A stretch of DNA of 22,966 bases from an uncultured Sulfurovum sp. (GCA_947313765.1 CAMZNQ010000371.1:1-22966); one strand, 5' to 3'. Positions 10,353-18,215 are shown, counted from the first letter of the stretch. Program-made: numbers and translations. Notes: generated from the sequence alone by a model not told the origin.

Positions 10353-10984
10353 CTTATACTATATACTCTCTTATTATCTATTATTAAAGAACCATCTTCC
10401 GATAGAGTCGCATTTTTTAAGGATTTATATTCACTATTTATATGACTAAAATAATCCCGACTTCGCTCGAATTCTATCTTATATTGAATAAAAATTTGCT
10501 TCCAAGATGCATACTCTTCCAATTTTGAAATATACTTTCTAAGTAAAAAGATAGGCTTAATACCTATATTTAAGGACTTAAAGCCATTTGAATTTTTTTT
10601 TAAATTTACACCTATCCCACATATAAGAATATTATTAATCTTTTTTGTTACAACTCCACCAATTTTACTCTTATTGTAATATAAATCGTTAGGCCATTTT
10701 AACCAAATATTTTCAGTATAATATTCTAAAATCTCTTTCATAATAAAAGAGAAGTAGATAGATGCAGAATTTAGAGCTAAATCATTAGGTAAATCATCTA
10801 AATCTATTGCAATAGAAAAAAATAAGTTACCAACTCCACCATCCCAAGAGTTATCTCTACTTCCAACTCCCTCTGTTTGCTCTTTTGCAATTACAGCAAC
10901 AGGTGTAGAGATAGTTCTATTTTTTAGCTTTTCTACGAGATATAGTTGTGTAGATGGAAGAGTATCAAAAGAGATAATTTCCAA
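10349..10984 (-). CDS. birA: Biotin-protein ligase, single-domain form
   Basis: The 211-residue enzyme joins biotin to a lysine on carboxylase subunits such as acetyl-CoA carboxylase BCCP. The biotinyl-AMP loop reads EGVGSRDNSWDGGVGNLFF (about 38-56), a variant of GRGRxGRxW, followed by KWPNDLYY and SKIGGV. The N-terminal helix-turn-helix of the E. coli enzyme is absent, so it should not act as a repressor. The start appears to be TTG at 10984, inside the end of fmt (20-base overlap), with AAAGGG seven bases upstream; no ATG is available near this position. Confidence 0.92.
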   Translation of the reverse strand: MEIISFDTLPSTQLYLVEKLKNRTISTPVAVIAKEQTEGVGSRDNSWDGGVGNLFFSIAIDLDDLPNDLALNSASIYFSFIMKEILEYYTENIWLKWPNDLYYNKSKIGGVVTKKINNILICGIGVNLKKNSNGFKSLNIGIKPIFLLRKYISKLEEYASWKQIFIQYKIEFERSRDYFSHINSEYKSLKNATLSEDGSLIIDNKRVYSIR

Positions 10985-11876
10985 CTTTTAACCCTTTTCC
11001 TAAACAGTAAGACTTTGCATTAATAGCTTTTTTAGATGGTACTTGAATGACTCCAATCTCTAAAGAGCCTCTTAAACAACCAACAATTACAGAACTATCT
11101 TTAATTTCAAGAATTAATCCTATTTCATTAGTAGTTTTGGTCTCAACCAAAGATATATCTGAAATTTTAATATTACCCTCCAGAAAAATCCCTGGCCAAC
11201 CATAAAAAGCTCTATATTTTCTATATAAGTTAAAGGCATTAGAAAAATCAACTAAACCATCACTCTTTTTAATCTTTTTACAATATGTAGCTTCTGCTCT
11301 AATCTGCTCTATTGGTTCAATCATATCAAAACGATGTAAAATATCTATGGTTAAAAGAGAGGCATCCTCACTTAATCTGTTCATAAGTTGAGGAAGTAGC
11401 ATTGTCTCTGGAATTTTAAAATATCTATATCCTAAAATAGCTCCAGAGTCTAAACCTTCCTCCATTAACATCGCAGTAATACCTGTAAATTTATCTCCAT
11501 TTAGTAGTGATTGTTGAACAGGACTTGCACCACGATATTTCGGAAGAAGTGAAGCGTGTAGATTAATACAAGGGCAAATATCTAAAATTGATTTAGGTAA
11601 AATTTGACCAAATGCAGCAACTACAATAAAATCTGGTTTAACATCAACAATGGCTTCATAAACTCCTTCATCTGAAAGTTTTTCAGGCTGTAAGATTTTC
11701 AAATCATGCTCTTCTGCTAATATTTTTACATCTGGAGCTTTTAACTTCCCCTTACGTCCTGCTTTTCTATCTGGTTGAGTTAAAACCAAAGTAATCTCTA
11801 TCTTATCATCATCTATGAGTCTTTGAAGAATCTCTTTTGCGTAGTATGGTGTACCCATATAGACTATTTTTATCAT
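10965..11876 (-). CDS. fmt: Methionyl-tRNA formyltransferase
   Basis: The 303-residue enzyme formylates initiator Met-tRNA using 10-formyl-tetrahydrofolate. The catalytic set is visible: NLHASLLPKYRGASP with Asn105 and His107, and Asp143 in EEGLDSG. The N-terminal MGTPYYAKEIL is the usual opening and the C-terminal domain is a normal length. It starts two bases after proB stops, with AAGAGG inside the last codons of proB. Confidence 0.96.
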   Translation of the reverse strand: MIKIVYMGTPYYAKEILQRLIDDDKIEITLVLTQPDRKAGRKGKLKAPDVKILAEEHDLKILQPEKLSDEGVYEAIVDVKPDFIVVAAFGQILPKSILDICPCINLHASLLPKYRGASPVQQSLLNGDKFTGITAMLMEEGLDSGAILGYRYFKIPETMLLPQLMNRLSEDASLLTIDILHRFDMIEPIEQIRAEATYCKKIKKSDGLVDFSNAFNLYRKYRAFYGWPGIFLEGNIKISDISLVETKTTNEIGLILEIKDSSVIVGCLRGSLEIGVIQVPSKKAINAKSYCLGKGLKVGNYLF

Positions 11877-11878
11877 TT

Positions 11879-12652
11879 TTACCTCTTTGAATAAAAAAGT
11901 GTTCCACCCTTTTGAACACCATCAATTAGAAAACTTCTTACATCTTTCAAATCAAAACCTGTAGCTAAAAACATCTTCTTATTATGTTTCAATAAAAAGT
12001 TACCAGCTTTTAGTTTAGTAACAATACCACCTGTTGCAAATTCATTATTTGCTGTTGATGGTGCATCTAACTCCTCTTTTGAGATAGAAAACACCTCTCT
12101 CCTCACTTTTGCATCACTAAATAGTCTAGGGTCTTTATCGTATAGTGCATCAATATCTGACAAAATAACCAACATCTCTGCATCAAAGTTATAAGCTACA
12201 TAGGCCGATAACTGGTCATTATCTCCAAACTCTAACTCTTCAGTAGCAATTACATCATTCTCATTTATTATGGGAATAACACCTCTATTTAACAGACCAT
12301 CAATAGCAACTTGTGCTAAAAGAGTTCTCTTTTTAGAGTCCAAATCTCCTGCACTTAAAAGAACTTGTGAACATAAAATATTGTAGACTCCAAAATACTC
12401 TTGATACATCTTTAAGAGTAGAGGTTGCCCAATCGCAGATAAAACCTGTTTATTTCCTAAAATCCATCTATCTAAAGGTAACACCGTATATCCAACAGAT
12501 ACTGCTCCAGAGCTAACAAGAATTACATCTATATCTCTTTTCATAAGAGAGGATATAAGCTCTACTAAATCTCTCATTCTATCTTTTGCTATCTTACCGT
12601 TTTCTGTTAATACATGAGAGCCAACTTTAATAACAATACGCTTTCTAACCAT
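11879..12652 (-). CDS. proB: Glutamate 5-kinase, kinase domain only
   Basis: This enzyme phosphorylates glutamate in the first step of proline synthesis. The amino-acid-kinase fold is shown by [11 protein letters not shown] at the start, [31 protein letters not shown] and the [13 protein letters not shown] segment. There is no C-terminal PUA domain, so the protein is about 257 residues, as in other Campylobacterota. I chose the ATG at 12652. An in-frame ATG at 12673 has no binding site, and its second and third codons (AGG AGG) look like the binding site for the inner start. With this choice the overlap with obgE is eight bases. Confidence 0.93.
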   Translation of the reverse strand: MVRKRIVIKVGSHVLTENGKIAKDRMRDLVELISSLMKRDIDVILVSSGAVSVGYTVLPLDRWILGNKQVLSAIGQPLLLKMYQEYFGVYNILCSQVLLSAGDLDSKKRTLLAQVAIDGLLNRGVIPIINENDVIATEELEFGDNDQLSAYVAYNFDAEMLVILSDIDALYDKDPRLFSDAKVRREVFSISKEELDAPSTANNEFATGGIVTKLKAGNFLLKHNKKMFLATGFDLKDVRSFLIDGVQKGGTLFYSKR

Positions 12653-13766
12653 TTGCCTCTTTTTCCTCCTCATTTACAGATGAAACAAAGCTTTTTAAAG
12701 CAAAACGTAAAGGGTCTGTATTTAGATGAGAAACAGATGAGATAGGTAATACAAAAAGTGGTCTATCTGTTGGTAACTCTACTCCAAAGTCCTCTTCAAA
12801 ACCATATGATAGATAGTTAGAGTTAACTTTATATCTATTTAGTGTTTTATTAACATTTAACCCAATATCTTCTATGAACTCTTGTGTTAAGATATTTACA
12901 TCATCTTCTGGCATAGAGTCACATTTAGTAATGGCTACAGCAAAATGTCTTTTTGATAGTTCATTTGAATATCTTTGCAACTCTAATAGTAGAGTCTCAT
13001 ACTGATATTTCATCTCTCTGTAATTGGATATATCTACTAAAATTAGAAGTGTTTTTGTTCTCTCAATATGTCTTAAAAATTCAAGTCCAAGACCTCTACC
13101 ATCTGATGCACCCTCTATGATTCCAGGAATGTCTGCCATCATAAAAGAGTCATACTCTCCAACATTAACTACTCCTAAATTGGGAACAAGAGTTGTGAAC
13201 TCATACTCTGCAACTTTAGGACGAGAGTTTGATAGTGCTGAAATTAGTGTAGATTTTCCAACACTAGGATAGCCTACTAGACCAACATCGGCAATAAGCT
13301 TCATCTCTAAACGAATCTCTTTTGTTACACCAGGTAAACCAGGTTGTGCATAGGTTGGTCTTTGATTAGATGAGGTTTTAAAGTGCATGTTTCCAAGTCC
13401 ACCCTTTCCACCTTCTAAAAAGAGAACGCTCTCTCCCTCTTCAATTAAATCAAAAAGAACTTCATCTGTCAAAACATCTATAATTTGTGTTCCAGGAGGA
13501 ACAATAATATCTACACTTTTACCTTTACGTCCATAACATTTACGACCCTCTCCTGGGCGACCATTTTCTGCTTTAATATGATTTCTACCTCTTAATGCTG
13601 AAAGTGTATCGGTATTGTTATCTACAACAAAATAGATATGTCCCCCTTTTCCACCATCTCCACCATCAGGACCACCTTTTGCTACAAACTTTTCTGTCCA
13701 AAATGAGACACAACCTGCCCCACCTTTACCCGAACTAACCATCAAATCAACACTATCTACAAACAT
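12645..13766 (-). CDS. obgE: Obg-family GTPase (50S assembly, stress control)
   Basis: The 373-residue product has the glycine-rich Obg domain ([15 protein letters not shown] and [12 protein letters not shown], residues about 13-42; [21 protein letters not shown]). The GTPase domain follows, with G1 GYPSVGKS at 165-172, switch TTLVPNLG, G3 DIPG at 212-215 and G4 TKCD at about 280. The C-terminus is longer than a minimal Obg ([18 protein letters not shown]). It starts the obgE-proB-fmt-birA-parA-parB run; AAGGA precedes the ATG. Confidence 0.97.
   Translation of the reverse strand: MFVDSVDLMVSSGKGGAGCVSFWTEKFVAKGGPDGGDGGKGGHIYFVVDNNTDTLSALRGRNHIKAENGRPGEGRKCYGRKGKSVDIIVPPGTQIIDVLTDEVLFDLIEEGESVLFLEGGKGGLGNMHFKTSSNQRPTYAQPGLPGVTKEIRLEMKLIADVGLVGYPSVGKSTLISALSNSRPKVAEYEFTTLVPNLGVVNVGEYDSFMMADIPGIIEGASDGRGLGLEFLRHIERTKTLLILVDISNYREMKYQYETLLLELQRYSNELSKRHFAVAITKCDSMPEDDVNILTQEFIEDIGLNVNKTLNRYKVNSNYLSYGFEEDFGVELPTDRPLFVLPISSVSHLNTDPLRFALKSFVSSVNEEEKEANG
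12656..12670 (-). promoter_or_regulatory. Ribosome-binding region that decides the proB start
   Basis: AGGAGG (12665-12670) and AAAGAGG (12656-12662) on the minus strand both lie between the two possible ATG codons and point to the downstream one at 12652. Both lie inside the end of obgE. Confidence 0.55.
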
Positions 13767-13809
13767 ATACTTCCTTCTAAGAGTAAAAAATCCTCTTAAT
13801 AATTTTGGA

Positions 13810-13815
13810 ATTATA
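13810..13815 (-). promoter_or_regulatory. Possible -10 box for the obgE operon
   Basis: TATAAT on the minus strand lies 43 bases before obgE, overlapping the last codons and stop region of the upstream TAXI gene. The leader would contain a weak TAAGAG...CTCTTA hairpin (13778-13798). No clear -35 is seen. Confidence 0.4.
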
Positions 13816-13826
13816 TCTAAAAGATA

Positions 13827-15116
13827 TTAACGAGAACTCAAAAACTCTATCTGCTTATCTATATCATCAAGTATATTTACAATCTGGTTTTGAATAGTAT
13901 AGAAAATCTCCATGTGAATAGAAGGAATATCATCTGTTGCTCTAATTTCAGACAATAGACTTTGAAGACGTAATCTCTGCCCCTGTAAATCAGAAACATT
14001 TAGATTCTCTATATTGCTATCAATGTAGTTTATATAGTCATACCAACGATTTAATCTACGCCGTGTATATAGATAGTATGAGGGAACAATAACCTCAATA
14101 AAAAATCCAAATAGAGTTACAAGTGGCAATATATACTTTAATATTATGTTTTGTAGTTTTGTTAATGTTTGTGCTATCCAAAATGAGTAATTCTCCTCAT
14201 AATAATTTGATTTTTTTCTAAAGTAGTATTTGGAAGCTTTATGCTGTTTAATGTTTAACATAGATACATTTGGAAATCTATTTTCACTATGAAATAGTCC
14301 CATCTTCTGATGAACTCTATCTGCCACTTTCAACATCAATCTAACCATCTCATCTTTTGTATCTTCTTTTGCCACCAATATAGCTGTTGTAGCCAATAGT
14401 GTATGAAATTTTTGAGGAACTCTTTTTTTCATATTAAAAGCGTGAGAGTAGAGTTCGACAATATGTACATATTTTCTTTTTTGAATAAAAAATTGACGAT
14501 ATGAGTTTGCCTCTTTAAAATCTATAAAGTTTATATTTGGCATTAGCATTAATTTCTGAAGAAATATATCATTGGGTGCAGATATGTAGAACATTGCATC
14601 TATCTCTCCACTCTCTAGGGCTTTAATAGCTTTACTGTTGGGGAAAAAGTAGAGTTTACTATTAAAGTTATTAATACCAACTAGGTTCAATAGCTCTCTT
14701 GCAATGGGTTTAATCCCTGAACCTTTTATTGATATGGCTATCTTTTTACCTTTTAAGGTTTTTAAGTCGTAAATCTTTTTATTTTTATAAAAAATCCAAA
14801 TTGGTTCATAGGATACATTAGCTAATGCTAAAATCCTCTCCTTTTCTGTCCCTGCTTTAATAAAAGCAAAATCTACATCTCCATTAAGCAATCTATCTTG
14901 TGAGTCTATTGAACCTTTTGTCTCTATAAGTTGAAGGTTAACACCATGTTTTTTTAGCTCATCTCTATATTTTAAGGCATCTTTATAGTAAGCCGAACCT
15001 TTAGTCCCAACAGCAATTTTAATAGATTTAAGATGATTGTTACTATCCCATACTATGTATAAAATTGGAAGAAGTAGAAAAATAATGAAAACAAGAGTTA
15101 ATTTTAGGAAATTCAT
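13827..15116 (-). CDS. Membrane-anchored TAXI-family (TRAP-type) substrate-binding protein
   Basis: The 429-residue product has an N-terminal membrane anchor at about 5-23. The TAXI-like binding domain follows (IAVGTKGSAYY at 34-44, GSIDSQDRLLNGDVDFAFIKAGT at about 68-90, KTLKGKKIAISIKGSGI at 119-135, ALESGEIDAMFYIS at 166-179). A second membrane segment lies at about 328-350 (ILPLVTLFGFFIEVIVPSYYL), and a basic, helical tail of about 80 residues ends the protein. The binding domain would face the periplasm and the tail the cytoplasm. Ordinary TAXI proteins bind glutamate-like or other carboxylates and deliver them to a TRAP permease, but no permease gene is visible here. The gene lies between rpmA and obgE, where related genomes usually have nothing. 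It has its own -10 box and no Shine-Dalgarno sequence. Confidence 0.8.
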   Translation of the reverse strand: MNFLKLTLVFIIFLLLPILYIVWDSNNHLKSIKIAVGTKGSAYYKDALKYRDELKKHGVNLQLIETKGSIDSQDRLLNGDVDFAFIKAGTEKERILALANVSYEPIWIFYKNKKIYDLKTLKGKKIAISIKGSGIKPIARELLNLVGINNFNSKLYFFPNSKAIKALESGEIDAMFYISAPNDIFLQKLMLMPNINFIDFKEANSYRQFFIQKRKYVHIVELYSHAFNMKKRVPQKFHTLLATTAILVAKEDTKDEMVRLMLKVADRVHQKMGLFHSENRFPNVSMLNIKQHKASKYYFRKKSNYYEENYSFWIAQTLTKLQNIILKYILPLVTLFGFFIEVIVPSYYLYTRRRLNRWYDYINYIDSNIENLNVSDLQGQRLRLQSLLSEIRATDDIPSIHMEIFYTIQNQIVNILDDIDKQIEFLSSR

Positions 15117-15122
15117 ACAAAT

Positions 15123-15128
15123 ATTATA
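15123..15128 (-). promoter_or_regulatory. Extended -10 box implying a leaderless TAXI mRNA
   Basis: TGT-TATAAT on the minus strand matches the extended -10 form. Its last base is six bases before the ATG at 15116, so transcription should begin at or next to the start codon. No Shine-Dalgarno-like sequence is present, which agrees. Confidence 0.55.
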
Positions 15129-15138
15129 ACAAGTTTTT

Positions 15139-15171
15139 AAAAAAAATGATAATGAGCTAAAAATAGCTCAT
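15139..15171 (-). terminator. Intrinsic terminator of rplU-rpmA
   Basis: An 8-bp perfect stem (ATGAGCTA at 15164-15171 pairing with 15152-15159 on the minus strand) has a TTTT loop. A T8 run follows a few bases later at 15139-15146. It lies 20 bases after the rpmA stop. Confidence 0.8.
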
Positions 15172-15190
15172 AAGAAAGTGGGAGGGGGAG

Positions 15191-15445
15191 TTATGCAGGT
15201 ATTACAGATACTCTTTTTTTACCTTTTGTGACATTGTCAAATTTAACAACACCCTCAATAAGTGCAAAAATAGTATGGTCTTTACCCATACCTACACCTG
15301 TACCTGGATGAACTTTTGTTCCTCTCTGTCTGATAATAATATTACCTGGTATAACTGCTTCACTACCATATTTTTTAACGCCTAAACGACGACCAGCTGA
15401 ATCACGGTTATTTTGAGTTGACCCTTGACCTTTTTTGTGTGCCAT
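15191..15445 (-). CDS. rpmA: 50S ribosomal protein L27
   Basis: The 84-residue protein opens with [20 protein letters not shown] and continues GVKKYGSE and [19 protein letters not shown], the diagnostic L27 sequence. It has no Firmicute-type N-terminal extension needing cleavage. L27 reaches toward the peptidyl-transferase centre. It lies 10 bases after rplU, with AAGGAG overlapping the rplU stop region. Confidence 0.98.
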   Translation of the reverse strand: MAHKKGQGSTQNNRDSAGRRLGVKKYGSEAVIPGNIIIRQRGTKVHPGTGVGMGKDHTIFALIEGVVKFDNVTKGKKRVSVIPA

Positions 15446-15455
15446 ATAATGCTCC

Positions 15456-15761
15456 TTATGCTATGCTTGTAATTCTAACTCTAGTAAAGTCTCTTCTGAA
15501 ACCTCTTTTAAGTTTTGAATCTTTTCTTCTACGTTTTTTATAGATAATAACTTTTTTATCACGACCTTCGTTAATTACCTCACCTTTAACAATAGCACCC
15601 TCTACAAAAGGTGTACCTACTGTTAACTCTCCGTTATCTACTGCTAGAACCTCTTTGAACTCTACAGCAGATTTTGGTTCAAGACTCATTTTGTCAAAGC
15701 AGATAATATCTCCCTCTTTAACCTTGAATTGTTGACCACTTGCTTTAATGATTGCGTACAT
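15456..15761 (-). CDS. rplU: 50S ribosomal protein L21
   Basis: The 101-residue protein reads [18 protein letters not shown] at the start and has the [23 protein letters not shown] rRNA-binding tail, a normal L21. The open frame extends 26 codons further upstream to a TTG at 15839, but that region contains the promoter -10 box, and GAAGGG (15768-15773) sits seven bases before the ATG at 15761. I therefore start at 15761. It is the first gene of rplU-rpmA. Confidence 0.97.
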   Translation of the reverse strand: MYAIIKASGQQFKVKEGDIICFDKMSLEPKSAVEFKEVLAVDNGELTVGTPFVEGAIVKGEVINEGRDKKVIIYKKRRRKDSKLKRGFRRDFTRVRITSIA

Positions 15762-15788
15762 TGCAAACCCTTCATTAATATTATTATT

Positions 15789-15811
15789 CAGGAGAGAGTA
15801 AAATCTCCCTG
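15789..15811 (-). promoter_or_regulatory. Hairpin in the rplU leader
   Basis: On the minus strand, CAGG-G-AGA pairs with TCT-CCTG across an eight-base loop, with one bulged G, inside the predicted 60-base leader of rplU. This may be a site for autoregulation by a ribosomal protein, but no known leader family was matched. Confidence 0.35.
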
Positions 15812-15828
15812 CTTTTAAAAAGTTTGAG

Positions 15829-15834
15829 ATTATA
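15829..15834 (-). promoter_or_regulatory. -10 box for rplU-rpmA
   Basis: A consensus TATAAT on the minus strand, preceded by TTTTGGG, lies 67 bases before the rplU ATG. A T/A-rich stretch precedes it, as in Campylobacterota promoters that lack a -35. Confidence 0.6.
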
Positions 15835-15869
15835 CCCAAAAGATTTTTAATTCTATTTTAAAGATTAAA

Positions 15870-15894
15870 ATTTATTAAATTTAATTTAATAAAT
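15870..15894. repeat. 12-bp A/T-only perfect palindrome between divergent genes
   Basis: ATTTATTAAATT (15870-15881) and AATTTAATAAAT (15883-15894) are exact reverse complements around one central T. Overlapping its right end is ATAGATA-TT-TATCTAT (15893-15908), and TTGTTAACAA follows at 15911-15920. All three lie between the rplU and VKOR promoters. Confidence 0.55.
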
Positions 15895-15929
15895 AGATAT
15901 TTATCTATCATTGTTAACAATAAATATGC

Positions 15930-15935
15930 TATTAT
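15930..15935 (+). promoter_or_regulatory. -10 box for the VKOR fusion gene
   Basis: TGC-TATTAT is an extended -10 form and lies 26 bases before the ATG at 15962. The perfect palindrome TTGTTAACAA at 15911-15920 lies just upstream, where a regulator could block or help RNA polymerase. Confidence 0.45.
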
Positions 15936-15948
15936 CTATTAAAAATTT

Positions 15949-15954
15949 GAGGAG
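15949..15954 (+). promoter_or_regulatory. Ribosome-binding site that fixes the VKOR start
   Basis: GAGGAG lies seven bases before the ATG at 15962, whereas the two upstream in-frame starts have no such site. Confidence 0.7.
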
Positions 15955-15961
15955 CTATTTT

Positions 15962-16810
15962 ATGAAAAAAATATCATTTATTTTTCTACCTATTCTCTTT
16001 TTTCTATATGTTTCAGGAGAGACATATTTAAAATTAAACCACTCTAGCCTATGTGAATCTACAGGGTGTAAACTTGCAGATAGCCTTCTGCTTTTTGATA
16101 GTATCTATCTCAATTTCATAGGCATATTGGCAGGATTAGCAATATTAATTACAGGTATACTCGCATATACAAAGATAGTTCATAAAAACTTTTTCTATAT
16201 TGTAGTAGGTGCATCACTTCTTTTTGAAACCATTATGCTAGGGTATCAATACTACGCCTCTCCAGAGATGTGTAAATTTTGTATGGGTGTATATGCTTTC
16301 TTAGTTGCTATTATGTTCACAGCATCATTTAAACACTTTATAGTAGCAATAATAGGTGCAATTTCTGTTTTTGTATCTCTAAGTTTTCTAGCTATTCCTC
16401 AATCAAAACCATATCTAATTAAAGATGGAACATATTTAATACAATCTGCAACTTGTCCTCACTGTAAAAAGGTAAAAGAGTATATGAAAGAGAACTATAT
16501 TGAATTTAAAAAGATAAATATAGAAGATATTGAAGCACAGCATTTTGCTACATTCTTAAACTTCAAAACCATACCTATTTTAGTTGATAAAAAAGGTACT
16601 CATATTAGAATTATTAATGGCGATAAAGATATTATTGACTCATATAATAAATCATCTAAAGATGATGATAAAAGTAGTGGTATTGTTATTGAAGAGAGTG
16701 TTAGTATTGATTCTACATTTAATGCTGTAAAAGATGAGGGGTGTGGATTTGCTAATCTTAATACAATCACAAAAGACGAGAGTGATTGTACAACTCCAAC
16801 AAAAGAGTAA
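15962..16810 (+). CDS. VKOR-family thiol oxidoreductase fused to a glutaredoxin/thioredoxin-like domain
   Basis: The 282-residue protein has five predicted membrane segments (about 4-20, 48-70, 78-98, 106-122, 127-145). The loop cysteines are C31 and C36, and the VKOR active pair is CKFC at 104-107. A C-terminal soluble domain carries CPHC at 165-168 with cis-Pro-type TIP at 203-205, as in glutaredoxins. A tail of about 55 residues, rich in Ser and Asp, contains two more cysteines (C261, C276). VKOR proteins pass electrons from thiols to quinone, like DsbB, and drive disulfide bond formation in the periplasm. The fused domain is probably its partner. GAGGAG at 15949-15954 points to the ATG at 15962; TTG at 15911 and ATG at 15926 lie upstream or within promoter sequence. 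It is a single gene, convergent with the FadL gene. Confidence 0.88.
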   Translation: MKKISFIFLPILFFLYVSGETYLKLNHSSLCESTGCKLADSLLLFDSIYLNFIGILAGLAILITGILAYTKIVHKNFFYIVVGASLLFETIMLGYQYYASPEMCKFCMGVYAFLVAIMFTASFKHFIVAIIGAISVFVSLSFLAIPQSKPYLIKDGTYLIQSATCPHCKKVKEYMKENYIEFKKINIEDIEAQHFATFLNFKTIPILVDKKGTHIRIINGDKDIIDSYNKSSKDDDKSSGIVIEESVSIDSTFNAVKDEGCGFANLNTITKDESDCTTPTKE

Positions 16811-16839
16811 AAAAGAGTTGCTATGATAGCAACTCTTTT
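16811..16839. terminator. Bidirectional terminator between convergent genes
   Basis: A 13-bp perfect stem (16811-16823 with 16827-16839) has a three-base loop. It has A-runs on its left arm and T-runs on its right arm, so it works in either direction. It begins right after the VKOR stop and ends three bases before the FadL-gene stop. Confidence 0.9.
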
Positions 16840-16842
16840 TGG

Positions 16843-18117
16843 TTAAAAGAATCTATATGATAGTTGGAATGAGAGACTTGATTCAGCATGATTAACTGTT
16901 GAGTCTCCTATATACATATCTCCATTTTGAGGATTTAGACCTACTATTGTCTTCATTGTAGTTGTTGTCTTTGGTGCATAAACATAAGCCAAATCTACAT
17001 AAAAATTATCTGTAAACTCATATCCTGCACCTACTGTATAATGTTTTTCAGCAGTAGCAGGGAAACCTAGAAGATTAAACATATTTAGAGCATTTCCACC
17101 TGCTTGTGCATAGCTACCTGCTTTAATAACAGCAGGTCCACTTTGTGATTCTCCTAGAGGATTTTTAGCATAGTTGTATCCTAATCTACCTCTCCACTTA
17201 TCTGCTTTATATTGATACCCAACAGCATAGACATTTTGGTCATCCCATCCAAAATCTTTATACCCTTTTGCATCACTCCACTTAATCTGCTTATAATCAA
17301 ATGCAAAAGTATGTTTTTTATTTAACTCATATCCAATACCAACACCTACTTCAGCAGGTTGTTCCAAATGGTCATCCATCGCTTCAGGGAAAATACCAAA
17401 ATCAACAAAAGGTTTAGTTGAACGAGATAGTTGATTTTTGTACTCCATATCAATCTCTGATTTATATACAGCACCAAGTGTTACACCATTAGAGAAATCA
17501 TAGTACCCACCTAGATTTAGACCAAAACCTAAATCTTGTGCAACACCATCTCCAATATTTTTACCATCAAAACCTTGATAGTTTATATCCAATGCACCAT
17601 ATTGAATGACAGGTGTAAGGGCTACACCTAAATTACCAGTTCGATATGCAACAGAGGGAGCAAACTGCATAAGTTGTAGATTTGATACCATATGCATATT
17701 ACCAGAATCAGTTTGAGTCTGTTTAGCATCTCGATAATCAACCCCCATTCCTGCTGTTCCCCACATACCAATACCTAAATACCAGTTTTCATTAAGCTTA
17801 TGTGAAATAACAACCCCTGGGATAATATTCATATCTGCATCACTACTATGTGAACTAGCTTGTCCCATCTTCGCAGACATATCTGGCATAAATATAGTTC
17901 CACCAAAAGAGATTGAAGTTCCTTTTGTACATGTGATGAGTGCAGGGTTATGAAGAGTAGATTCAGCACAATGGCTTACAGCAATACCTGCCCCACCCAT
18001 TCCCCTAGCTTTTGTACCTACGGCAATAAGATTATCCCCATTTGTTGCATGTAAAAGTGTAGAGGATATAAGAGAAAGAACAACCCCTTTTTGCAATGTT
18101 TTAACTTTTAAATTCAT
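16843..18117 (-). CDS. OmpP1/FadL-family outer-membrane transport protein
   Basis: The 424-residue protein has a signal peptide with probable cleavage after the LLHA at residue 24. The FadL-type opening NGDNLIAVGTKARGMGGAGIA and the conserved NPA (57-59) follow. The rest alternates aromatic and polar beta-strand segments and ends in SFQLSYRFF, with the terminal Phe of outer-membrane barrels. Members carry hydrophobic compounds such as long-chain fatty acids or aromatic hydrocarbons inward; the substrate here is unknown. AAAGGAG lies five bases before the ATG. It has its own promoter and shares the terminator at 16811-16839. Confidence 0.93.
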   Translation of the reverse strand: MNLKVKTLQKGVVLSLISSTLLHATNGDNLIAVGTKARGMGGAGIAVSHCAESTLHNPALITCTKGTSISFGGTIFMPDMSAKMGQASSHSSDADMNIIPGVVISHKLNENWYLGIGMWGTAGMGVDYRDAKQTQTDSGNMHMVSNLQLMQFAPSVAYRTGNLGVALTPVIQYGALDINYQGFDGKNIGDGVAQDLGFGLNLGGYYDFSNGVTLGAVYKSEIDMEYKNQLSRSTKPFVDFGIFPEAMDDHLEQPAEVGVGIGYELNKKHTFAFDYKQIKWSDAKGYKDFGWDDQNVYAVGYQYKADKWRGRLGYNYAKNPLGESQSGPAVIKAGSYAQAGGNALNMFNLLGFPATAEKHYTVGAGYEFTDNFYVDLAYVYAPKTTTTMKTIVGLNPQNGDMYIGDSTVNHAESSLSFQLSYRFF

Positions 18118-18151
18118 AAATACTCCTTTTTTAATTAAATTATGAATTTAA

Positions 18152-18157
18152 AGTATA
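18152..18157 (-). promoter_or_regulatory. -10 box for the FadL-family gene
   Basis: TGT-TATACT on the minus strand is an extended -10 form and lies 34 bases before the ATG at 18117. Confidence 0.5.
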
Positions 18158-18184
18158 ACACATTATCTTTACTTATAACTTATC

Positions 18185-18207
18185 TTTAATATATTTAATA
18201 TATTAAA
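18185..18207. repeat. A/T-only inverted repeat after guaB
   Basis: TTTAATATA and TATATTAAA are 9-bp exact complements around a five-base centre, just past the guaB stop at 18216. It may help stop guaB transcripts, but the stem has no G or C. Confidence 0.35.
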
Positions 18208-18215
18208 ATAAATAG

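Noticed and set aside
12653..12673. Longer proB start at ATG 12673
   Set aside because: It has no binding site upstream, and its codons 2-3 form the AGGAGG of the inner start; kept only as an alternative.
13778..13798. TAAGAG...CTCTTA hairpin considered as a terminator for the TAXI gene
   Set aside because: The stem is only 6 bp and the T-run is in the loop rather than after the stem, so it is at most a weak leader structure for obgE.
15762..15839. Longer rplU start at TTG 15839 (26 extra codons)
   Set aside because: The stretch holds the TATAAT -10 box and the leader hairpin, and L21 proteins begin at the MYAIIK segment, which has its own binding site.
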